Source: Burkholderiaceae bacterium (GTDB lineage: Bacteria > Pseudomonadota > Gammaproteobacteria > Burkholderiales > Burkholderiaceae_C). Taken from it: a DNA stretch of 64,000 bases. Location of the stretch: assembly GCA_024235955.1 (NCBI GenBank), contig JACKLJ010000001.1:977501-1041500 (forward strand), given 5' to 3'. The position numbers and the translations under genes were made by a program. The notes below the pieces were generated by a model. The model searched no databases and was not told where the DNA came from. It saw only the letters and a list, made by a program, of their open reading frames with translations. This document shows, one piece after another, positions 56,262-64,000 of this stretch (the stretch's first letter is position 1; each line of letters opens with the position of its first letter).

Positions 56262-57539
56262 ATGGCCATCGTCGAAGTCAAGGTGCCGCAGCTCTCTGAA
56301 TCCGTGGCTGAGGCCACCTTGCTGCAATGGAAGAAAAAAGCCGGGGAGGCCGTCAAGGCCGATGAAATCCTGATCGAGATCGAAACCGACAAGGTGGTGC
56401 TCGAAGTGCCCGCGCCGGCCACCGGCGTGCTGAGCGAGATCGTCGAGGCCGACGGCGCCACCGTCGCCGCCGACCAGCTGATCGCCCGCATCGACACCGC
56501 AGCCGTGGCTGGCGCGCCGGCTGCCGCGCCCGCGGCTCCGGCGCAAGCGGCTGCCCCGGCACCGGCCGCTGCTGCCCCGGCTTCCGGTGGCAGCAAGTCG
56601 GACATCGCCATGCCCGCCGCTGCCAAGCTGATGGCCGACAACAACCTCGCCGCCGGCGCCGTGGCTGGCACCGGCAAGAACGGCCGCGTGACCAAGGGCG
56701 ATGTCCTGGGTGCTATGCAATCCGGAGCTGCTTCCGCCGGCGCGCCGGCTGCAGCCCAGAAAACCGCTCAAATCCCGACCGGCGTGCCGACCACCATGCT
56801 GCCGCAGGTACAGGCGCCCGCCGCGCCCAACCTGGAGGGCCGCCCCGAGCAGCGCGTGCCCATGACACGCCTGCGCGCCCGCGTGGCCGAGCGCCTGCTG
56901 CAGTCGCAATCCACCAACGCCATCCTCACCACGTTCAACGAGGTGAACATGCAGCCGGTGATGGACATGCGCAAGCGCTTCCAGGAGAAGTTCGAGAAGG
57001 AGCACGGCGTCAAGATCGGCTTCATGAGCTTCTTTGTGAAGGCGGCGGTGCACGCGCTCAAGAAGTACCCGGTGCTCAACGCCAGCGTGGACGGCAACGA
57101 CATCGTCTACCACGGCTACTTCGACATCGGCATCGCCGTGGGCAGCCCGCGCGGCCTGGTGGTGCCGATCCTGCGCAACGCCGACCAGATGAGCTTTGCC
57201 GACATCGAGAAGAAGATCGCCGAGTTCGGCGCCAAGGCGCGCGACGGCAAGCTGGGCATCGAGGACATGACCGGCGGTACCTTCTCGATCAGCAACGGCG
57301 GCGTGTTCGGCTCGATGATGTCCACCCCCATCATCAACCCGCCGCAAAGCGCCATCCTGGGCGTGCACGCCACCAAGGACCGCGCCGTGGTCGAGAACGG
57401 CCAGGTCGTGGTGCGCCCGATGAACTACCTGGCCATGAGCTACGACCACCGCATCATCGACGGCCGCGAAGCCGTGCTGGGCCTGGTGGCCATGAAGGAA
57501 GCGCTGGAAGATCCGGCGCGTCTGCTGTTCGATATCTGA
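56262..57539 (+). CDS. sucB: Dihydrolipoamide succinyltransferase (E2), repeat-like linker
   Basis: The E2 core of the 2-oxoglutarate dehydrogenase complex. The 425-aa protein has an N-terminal lipoyl domain with lipoyl lysine K44 in EIETDKVVLEV. An Ala/Pro linker leads to the E3-binding domain (SDIAMPAAAKLMADNNLAAG near 108). The catalytic domain follows with YDHRIIDGREAVLGLV at the end. The linker at residues ~150-171 may derive from a diverged dispersed repeat. Single lipoyl domain, as usual for SucB. Confidence 0.95.
   Translation: MAIVEVKVPQLSESVAEATLLQWKKKAGEAVKADEILIEIETDKVVLEVPAPATGVLSEIVEADGATVAADQLIARIDTAAVAGAPAAAPAAPAQAAAPAPAAAAPASGGSKSDIAMPAAAKLMADNNLAAGAVAGTGKNGRVTKGDVLGAMQSGAASAGAPAAAQKTAQIPTGVPTTMLPQVQAPAAPNLEGRPEQRVPMTRLRARVAERLLQSQSTNAILTTFNEVNMQPVMDMRKRFQEKFEKEHGVKIGFMSFFVKAAVHALKKYPVLNASVDGNDIVYHGYFDIGIAVGSPRGLVVPILRNADQMSFADIEKKIAEFGAKARDGKLGIEDMTGGTFSISNGGVFGSMMSTPIINPPQSAILGVHATKDRAVVENGQVVVRPMNYLAMSYDHRIIDGREAVLGLVAMKEALEDPARLLFDI
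56709..56774 (+). repeat. Possible diverged dispersed repeat, inside sucB linker (copy 10)
   Basis: GTGCTATGCAATCCGGAGCT, GCTTCC, GCCGGCGCGCCGGCTGCAGC, then CTCAAATCCC. The order of blocks matches the nadD copy but many bases differ, and the linker is Ala/Pro-rich in any case. Weak case. Confidence 0.35.
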
Positions 57540-57560
57540 GGCCTCGGAAGCCTGCTTTGG

Positions 57561-57586
57561 AACCCACCCTCGCGGTGGGTTTCTTC
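57561..57586 (+). terminator. Hairpin between sucB and lpdA (attenuator-like)
   Basis: AACCCACC-CTCGC-GGTGGGTT followed by TCTTCC, a stable 8-bp stem with a weak T-tract, in the 70-nt gap between sucB and lpdA. It may reduce but not abolish read-through from sucAB. Confidence 0.5.
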
Positions 57587-57609
57587 CACCATCGATTCCG
57601 GAAAGATCC

Positions 57610-59035
<1,426 letters not shown>

Positions 59036-59037
<2 letters not shown>

Positions 59038-59103
59038 TTTTCAAGGCTTTCAGCGCTCTGGCCCATGGGCGACGGGCGCTGGCAGCTATTGAAACAATAG
59101 CCA
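59036..59103 (-). repeat. Dispersed repeat copy 12
   Basis: Starts in the lpdA stop: ATTTTCAAGGCTTTCAGC, CTGGCCC, then CGACGGGCGCTGGCAGCTAT and TGAAACAATAGCC. Fills most of the 80-nt gap before zapE. Confidence 0.83.
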
Positions 59104-59117
59104 ACTGACGTTATCGC

Positions 59118-60218
59118 ATGGCCAGCGTCCGCGCCATCTACGAGGCCGAGCTGGTCGCGCGCGGCTACACCACCGACCCCGCGCAGCAGCGCGCCGTGGA
59201 CGCGCTGGAGCGCTGCGCCACCGAGTGGTCGGCCTACAAGCACAAGCGCTCCAACCGCTTCAAGAAGCTGCTCAACCGGCCGGACATCCCGCGCGGCGTG
59301 TACATGTACGGCGGAGTGGGGCGCGGCAAGAGCTTTCTGATGGACTGCTTCATGCAGGCCGTGCCGATCCAGCGCAAGACCCGGCTGCACTTCCACGAGT
59401 TCATGCGCGAGGTGCACCGTGAACTCGCCGGTCTGCAGGGCACGCAGAACCCGCTGGACGAGCTGGGCCGCCGCATCGCCGAGCGCTTCAAGCTGATCTG
59501 CTTCGACGAGTTCCACGTGGCGGACGTGACCGACGCCATGATCCTGCACCGCCTGCTGGTGGCGCTGTTCGACAACGGCGTGGGCTTCGTCACCACCAGC
59601 AACTTCAGGCCCGACGACCTCTACCCCGACGGCCTGCACCGAGACCGCATCCTGCCGGCCATCGCCCTGCTCAACGAGCACATGGAGGTGGTCAATGTGG
59701 ACAACGGCACCGATTACCGCCGGCGAGCGCTGGAGCTCATCCAGCTCTACCACTGCCCGCTCGGCCCCGAGGCCGACGCCGCCATGGAGCAGGCCTTCGG
59801 GCAGCTCGCCACCTCCGCCGACGAAGACCCGGTGCTGCGCATCGAGGCACGCGAGATCCGCGCCCGGCGCCGGGCCGACGGCGTGGTGTGGTTCGATTTC
59901 AGGACGCTGTGTGGCGGCCCGCGCTCGCAGAACGACTACCTGGAGATCGCCTCGCAGTTCCACACGGTGCTGCTGTCCGATGTGCCGCAGATGTTCGTGC
60001 GCCACGCGTCGGAGGCGCGGCGCTTCACCTGGCTGGTGGATGTGCTGTACGACCGGCGCGTCAAGCTGATCGTCTCGGCCGCCGTGCCGCCCGAGCAGCT
60101 CTACACCGAAGGCCCGCTGGCGCACGAGTTTCCGCGCACGGTCTCGCGGCTGATGGAGATGCAATCGGCCGAGTACCTTGCGCTGGGCCATCGCACCGTG
60201 GATACTCATCTGACATGA
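59118..60218 (+). CDS. zapE: Cell division ATPase ZapE (AFG1-like)
   Basis: A 366-aa AFG1/ZapE-family P-loop ATPase that associates with the division machinery. Walker A GGVGRGKSFLMD near residue 62, and Walker B LICFDEFHVADVTDAMIL near 128, with RRADGVVWFDFRTLCGGPRS later. The N-terminal YEAELVARGYTTDPAQQRAV is the family start. Its stop overlaps the next gene start (ATGA). Confidence 0.93.
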   Translation: MASVRAIYEAELVARGYTTDPAQQRAVDALERCATEWSAYKHKRSNRFKKLLNRPDIPRGVYMYGGVGRGKSFLMDCFMQAVPIQRKTRLHFHEFMREVHRELAGLQGTQNPLDELGRRIAERFKLICFDEFHVADVTDAMILHRLLVALFDNGVGFVTTSNFRPDDLYPDGLHRDRILPAIALLNEHMEVVNVDNGTDYRRRALELIQLYHCPLGPEADAAMEQAFGQLATSADEDPVLRIEAREIRARRRADGVVWFDFRTLCGGPRSQNDYLEIASQFHTVLLSDVPQMFVRHASEARRFTWLVDVLYDRRVKLIVSAAVPPEQLYTEGPLAHEFPRTVSRLMEMQSAEYLALGHRTVDTHLT

Positions 60219-60604
60219 AACGCTATGCCTCGCTGGCTGCCCTGGTCTTGATGGTCGTGGCGCTTGACGCCGCCGCCGCAGCCAAGGCGGGTTCGACGGC
60301 CGAGCCCACGGCGGCCCCTGAAGCCGCCGCCGGTGCTGCTGCCGACGGCCGCCCGGAACCCTGGATGGTGGCCGAGCGCGCCCGCATCGTGCAGCAGCGC
60401 GAGGTGGCGACGGACGAATTCACCGCCGCCCAGAAGGCCTGCTGGCAGAAGTTCGCCGTCAACGACTGCCTGCGCCGTGCCCAGCTCGCCAGGCGCGAGA
60501 AGGTGGATCTGCTGCAGCGGCAGGAATGGGTGCTGAACGACCTGGAACGCCGCCTGCGCACCCAGGCGCGCCTGAAGGCGCTGCAGGACAAGCAGCAGAA
60601 CTAG
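60215..60604 (+). CDS. Small exported protein of unknown function
   Basis: A 129-aa protein with a signal peptide (MKRYASLAALVLMVVALDAA, cleavage near AAAAKA), a short Ala/Pro/Glu-rich linker, and a C-terminal helical, Arg/Gln-rich coiled coil (RIVQQREVATDEFTAAQKAC, then RRLRTQARLKALQDKQQN). Two cysteines lie 11 residues apart in KACWQKFAVNDCLRR and may pair in the periplasm. It overlaps zapE (ATGA), so the two are probably co-expressed. No family assigned. Confidence 0.7.
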   Translation: MKRYASLAALVLMVVALDAAAAAKAGSTAEPTAAPEAAAGAAADGRPEPWMVAERARIVQQREVATDEFTAAQKACWQKFAVNDCLRRAQLARREKVDLLQRQEWVLNDLERRLRTQARLKALQDKQQN

Positions 60605-60665
60605 GGCTGGTTCGACGTGCGTCCCACGGCTGGAGGCGCCGCCACCGCAGTGTGGAGCGGTAGCC

Positions 60666-61472
60666 TCAGTTGCGGCGCAGCGGCATGAAGCCCGAACCCA
60701 CTGGCGGCTTGTCGTCCGCCAGCTTCTCGACCTTCACGATGGCCAGCGACAGGTTGTCGCCACCACCCTGCGCGCGGGCGCGGGCCTTCTCGATCAGGAA
60801 CTCGCTGGCTTCGCGCGGCGGCAGTGAAGCCAGCACGGAGGCCAGCTCCTCGGTCGTGAAGTAGTGCCAGACGCCGTCGCTGCAGGCTAGCAGGGTGTCG
60901 CCGATCTGCAGCTGCGGGATGTAGTGCACGTCCAGCTTGGGTTCTTCCTCGGTGCCCAGACAACTCACCAGCACGTTGGACTTGGGGTGGTACTCGGCCT
61001 CTTCGGGGCTCAACTCGCCCTTTTGCACCAGCGCCTGCACGTAGGACTGGTCGGTGGTGCGCCTCACCAGCGTGGTGCCGCGGAAATGGTAAATGCGTGA
61101 ATCGCCGGCGTGCACCCAGTGGCATTCGCCACCGGGGTTGATCAGGAAGGCGGCGACGGTGCTGTGGGGCTCCTGCTCGGCCGCGATGGCGGTGAGCTTG
61201 ATCACCAGGTGCGCCTCCTGGCCGATCTGCTGCAGCAGCACCGCGGCGTCTTCGTCTTCGGGCACGTAGCGCTCGAACAGCTGGCGCGCCGTGAGCAGCA
61301 CCTGATCGGACGCCTTGCGCCCGCCGGTGCGGCCACCCATGCCGTCCGCCACCACGCCGAGCACGCAGCCCTGAACGCTGGGGTGCGCGAACAGTCCCAC
61401 CTGGTCCTGCTGGTATTCGCGGTCGCCCTTGTGCAGGCCGGTGGCGCCGGAGAGTCGGTAACCCTTGTCCAT
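60666..61472 (-). CDS. PP2C-type serine/threonine phosphatase
   Basis: A 268-aa PP2C-like phosphatase. The metal-site signature is present: NQDQVG-type KGDREYQQDQVGLF near residue 15, VLGVVADGMGGRTGGRKASD near 38, VHAGDSRIYHF near 118, and LLACSDGVWHYF near 182, followed by GGGDNLSLAIVKVE. No kinase gene is adjacent. The start at 61472 (MDKGYRLSGA) is the first that gives the family N-terminus. Divergent from the helicase gene by 65 nt. Confidence 0.9.
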   Translation of the reverse strand: MDKGYRLSGATGLHKGDREYQQDQVGLFAHPSVQGCVLGVVADGMGGRTGGRKASDQVLLTARQLFERYVPEDEDAAVLLQQIGQEAHLVIKLTAIAAEQEPHSTVAAFLINPGGECHWVHAGDSRIYHFRGTTLVRRTTDQSYVQALVQKGELSPEEAEYHPKSNVLVSCLGTEEEPKLDVHYIPQLQIGDTLLACSDGVWHYFTTEELASVLASLPPREASEFLIEKARARAQGGGDNLSLAIVKVEKLADDKPPVGSGFMPLRRN

Positions 61473-61537
61473 GAGGCCGAAGTATGCCTTACGTCGATCC
61501 GGGGCGGAATGCCTCCCAGCCCGTATCATGCCTGCCG

Positions 61538-63625
61538 ATGACGGGCGAGCACGGTTCGGACGAAGCGGGTGGGGTGGATCTGGCCGCGCTGGTGGCGCGC
61601 GCGCTGGCGCCGGACGGGCCGCTGGCGGGCCGCGACGCCGGCTGGCGCCCCAGGGAGGGCCAGCTGGCCATGGCCCGCGCGGTGGCCGGCCGTATCGAGC
61701 GCGGCGGCGCACTGGTGGTGGAAGCCGCCACCGGCGTGGGCAAAACCTTTGCCTACCTGGTGCCGGCGCTGCTGTCGGGCGAGCGGGTGCTGGTCTCCAC
61801 CGCCACCAAGACGCTGCAGGACCAGCTGTTTGGCCGCGACCTGCCGCACCTGCGCGACGCGCTGGGCCTGCCGCTGCGGGCGGCGCTGCTCAAGGGCCGC
61901 GGCAGCTACCTGTGCCTGCACCGGCTGGAAGGCGCCCGCCACCAGCTCGGGCCGGGCGAGCGCGCGGCGCAGCAGGCGCTGGCGCGCATCGAGCGCTGGG
62001 CGCCTGCCACCCGCACCGGCGACCTGGCCGAGGTGCCGGCGCTGGACGAGCGCTCCCCGGTGATCCCGCTGGTCACCTCCACGCGCGAGAACTGCCTGGG
62101 CGGCGACTGCCCCCAGTTCCGCGCCTGCCACGTCAACCACGCCCGGCGCGAGGCCATGGCGGCCGATCTGGTGGTCATCAACCACCACCTTTTCTTTGCT
62201 GACCTGGCGCTCAAGGAAACCGGCATGGCCGAGCTGCTGCCCAGCGTGCGCGTGGCAGTGCTGGACGAGGCGCATCAGCTCAACGAGATCGGGGTGCAGT
62301 TCCTGGGCCGGCAGCTCGGCACCGGCCAGCTGTTCGACTTCGGGCGCGACCTGCTGGCCACCGGCCTGCAACTGGCGCGCGGGCTGGCCGACTGGCCGGC
62401 GCTGGCCTCGCTGCTGGAAGCGGCGGTGCGGCAGTGGCGACTGGCGGCGGCCGCACAGCGCCAGGGTGCGCGGCTGCGCTGGCCCGGTACCTGCCCCGAT
62501 GGCGTGGACGCGCCGCTCTGGCAGGCCGGCGTGGCCCAGGTGAACGATGCCCTGGTCGCCTGCGCCGAGGCGCTGGACACGGTGAGCGAGCTGGCGCCGG
62601 ATTTCGGCCGCCTGGCCGCGCGGGCGCTGGAACTGCAGGCCCGGCTGGCGCACTTCGCCGAGCCGGTGGCACCCGGTTCGGTGCGCTGGCTGGATGTGGG
62701 CTTCCAGCTGCGGCTGGTGGAATCGCCGCTGGACATTGCCGACGCCGTGCGCACGCGGCTGCTGGGCGACGTAGGCGAGGGCACGGAAGCAGCTGACGAT
62801 GCCGAAGCACCCGCGCCGATGGAGCGTCCTCGCGCCTGGGTCTTCGTTTCCGCCACGCTGGGCGACGATGCGCGCCTGTCGTGGTTCACCGAGCCCTGCG
62901 GTCTGGCCGACGCCGAGGTGCTGCGCGTGGGCAGCCCGTTCGACTTCGCCCGGCAGGCCGCGCTGTACGTGCCGCCGGGGTTTCCCAGGCCGGCCGATCC
63001 CGGTCACAGCCCGGCGGTGGCGCGGCTGGCCGCGCAGACGGCCGAGCGGCTGGGCGGCCGCACCCTGGTGCTCACCACCACGCTGCGGGCGCTGCGGGTG
63101 ATCGGCGATGCGCTGGCCGAACGGCTGGCCGGCCACGGCATCACCGTGCTGGTGCAGGGCAGTGCGCCCAAGCGCGTGCTGATCGAGCGTTTCCGCGAAG
63201 GCGCCACGGCCGGCGGGCGCGGCGCGGTGCTGGTGGCTTCCAGCTCGTTCTGGGAAGGGGTGGACGTGCCGGGCGACGCGCTGCAGGCGGTGGTGATCGA
63301 CAAGCTGCCGTTCCCGCCGCCGGGCGATCCGCTGGTGGAGGCGCGCTGCCAGCGCCTCGAGGCCGAAGGCCGCAGCGGCTTCGCCGACTACTCCGTGCCC
63401 GAGGCCGCGGTGGCGCTCAAGCAGGGCGCCGGCCGGCTGATCCGCCGCGAGACCGACACCGGCCTGCTGGTGGTGTGCGACACGCGTCTCACCGGCATGT
63501 CCTATGGCCGGCGCCTGCTGGCCGCGCTGCCGCCGATGCGCCGGCTACCCGACGCGGCAGCCTTCGAAGCGGCACTGACCCGGCTGGCGGGCGACATCGC
63601 CTCGGAAACCGAGGTTTATGAATGA
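61538..63625 (+). CDS. Fe-S DNA helicase of the DinG/YoaA family
   Basis: A 695-aa XPD-like superfamily 2 helicase. Walker A VVEAATGVGKTFAYLVPALL near residue 61, a cluster of four cysteines for [4Fe-4S] (SYLCLHR, ENCLGGDCPQFRACH) near 125-200, DEAH box AVLDEAHQLNEIG near 240, and C-terminal GAGRLIRRETDTGLLVVCD and SSSFWEGVDVPG. All Fe-S cysteines are in place. YoaA-like rather than DinG-like by length; function in replication-fork repair is likely. Start 61538 (MTGEHGS) preferred over one 54 nt upstream. Confidence 0.91.
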   Translation: MTGEHGSDEAGGVDLAALVARALAPDGPLAGRDAGWRPREGQLAMARAVAGRIERGGALVVEAATGVGKTFAYLVPALLSGERVLVSTATKTLQDQLFGRDLPHLRDALGLPLRAALLKGRGSYLCLHRLEGARHQLGPGERAAQQALARIERWAPATRTGDLAEVPALDERSPVIPLVTSTRENCLGGDCPQFRACHVNHARREAMAADLVVINHHLFFADLALKETGMAELLPSVRVAVLDEAHQLNEIGVQFLGRQLGTGQLFDFGRDLLATGLQLARGLADWPALASLLEAAVRQWRLAAAAQRQGARLRWPGTCPDGVDAPLWQAGVAQVNDALVACAEALDTVSELAPDFGRLAARALELQARLAHFAEPVAPGSVRWLDVGFQLRLVESPLDIADAVRTRLLGDVGEGTEAADDAEAPAPMERPRAWVFVSATLGDDARLSWFTEPCGLADAEVLRVGSPFDFARQAALYVPPGFPRPADPGHSPAVARLAAQTAERLGGRTLVLTTTLRALRVIGDALAERLAGHGITVLVQGSAPKRVLIERFREGATAGGRGAVLVASSSFWEGVDVPGDALQAVVIDKLPFPPPGDPLVEARCQRLEAEGRSGFADYSVPEAAVALKQGAGRLIRRETDTGLLVVCDTRLTGMSYGRRLLAALPPMRRLPDAAAFEAALTRLAGDIASETEVYE

Positions 63626-63681
63626 AATCGGGCTCTGGCCCTTTTGTGACGGGCGCAGGCAGCTACAGAAATGGTAGCTCT
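63622..63681 (-). repeat. Dispersed repeat copy 13
   Basis: Overlaps the helicase stop: TGAATGAAATCGGGCTCTGG, CCC, then GACGGGCGCAGGCAGCTACA and GAAATGGTAGCTC. The last AGCTAC/GGTAGCT bases form a small palindrome. Confidence 0.83.
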
Positions 63682-63719
63682 TGGTGGTGAGGTGACAGCG
63701 TCAGGCGCGGCTCACAGCC

Positions 63720-64000
63720 TCACCAGATCTGCCACCAGGGCGTGTCCTTGCGCCTGAAGCCGCGCGCCATGAACTCGGAGTTGGGGTAGTTCTGGGTCAG
63801 CACGCGCTCGGTGTCGTCGCGCAGCTCGTTCATGCCCAGCTTGTCGTAGCTCTTCATCAGGATGTAGAGCGCTTCTTCCAGGGCCGGGGCATCGCGGTAG
63901 TCGGCGATGGCCTGCTGCGCGCGGTTGACGGCGGCCACGTAGGCGCCGCGGTTGTAGTAGTAGCGCGCCACGTGCACTTCGTACTGCGCCAGGGCGTTGA
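63720..64000 (-). CDS. bamD: Outer-membrane assembly lipoprotein BamD, C-terminal part (cut by window end)
   Basis: The last ~93 residues of BamD, a TPR lipoprotein of the BAM complex that folds outer-membrane proteins. Visible segments are VHVARYYYNRGAYVAAVNRA, QQAIADYRDAPALEEALYIL, KSYDKLGMNELRDDTERVL and the C-terminal NYPNSEFMARGFRRKDTPWW. The N-terminus, including the lipobox, is beyond base 64000. Confidence 0.9.
   Translation of the reverse strand, partial: NALAQYEVHVARYYYNRGAYVAAVNRAQQAIADYRDAPALEEALYILMKSYDKLGMNELRDDTERVLTQNYPNSEFMARGFRRKDTPWWQIW

Overview
The window is high-GC DNA from a betaproteobacterium, almost certainly Burkholderiales and probably Comamonadaceae. The evidence is gene order (yebC-purD-hemF-nadD-rsfS-rlmH-maf-rng; rpsF-priB-rpsR-rplI-dnaB; an iscR-S-U-A-hscBA-fdx operon; sucAB-lpdA-zapE) and a ~60 bp dispersed repeat of the kind I associate with Comamonadaceae. 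Two genes are cut by the window ends: upp at the left and bamD at the right. No sequence search was possible; names rest on motifs, domain order and context.

Layout. 1-5665: upp, then a leftward bufferin-type operon (bufA, bufB, bufC, doxX, dipZ-like) divergent from an ECF sigma factor and its NrsF-type membrane anti-sigma. Both divergent transcripts carry the same GTAACC-N16-CG(A/T)A promoter motif, so this looks like a self-contained metal/thiol stress regulon. 5905-18099: a HerA-like ATPase, then yebC, purD, a membrane GGDEF protein, hemF, nadD, rsfS, rlmH, a DyP peroxidase plus encapsulin shell pair, maf and rng. 18370-26435: msbA, tolB-pal-cpoB, the rpsF-priB-rpsR-rplI ribosomal operon with a strong terminator, and dnaB.

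26509-37142 is the accessory region. It holds a lone glycosyltransferase-like gene, a complete IS21-family element (istA/istB), two unrecognised genes, and a leftward cluster of tyrosine integrase, 67-aa protein, HigB/HigA-like toxin-antitoxin pair, 955-aa adenine-specific DNA methylase and PD-(D/E)XK-like nuclease. The last two look like a restriction-modification or defence module. 37149-49816: an aromatic/aspartate aminotransferase, flavin reductase, SRPBCC protein, uvrB, a BON lipoprotein, the isc operon (with a cupin gene and a small Cys-rich gene inside it), dnaQ and tRNA-Val(CAC). 49919-64000: an isochorismatase-like hydrolase, a phasin-like protein, prpE, sucA-sucB-lpdA, zapE, a small exported protein, a PP2C phosphatase, a DinG/YoaA-like helicase and the end of bamD.

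A ~60 bp repeat (core AGCTGCCTGCGCCCGTC or its complement) occurs in at least nine intergenic copies. Three or four copies lie in frame inside coding genes (nadD, hscA, rsfS, possibly sucB). One supplies the Shine-Dalgarno of iscU and another the last codons of iscR. The repeat family, the self-regulated bufferin regulon and the integrase-linked methylase/nuclease/TA cluster are the most interesting features.
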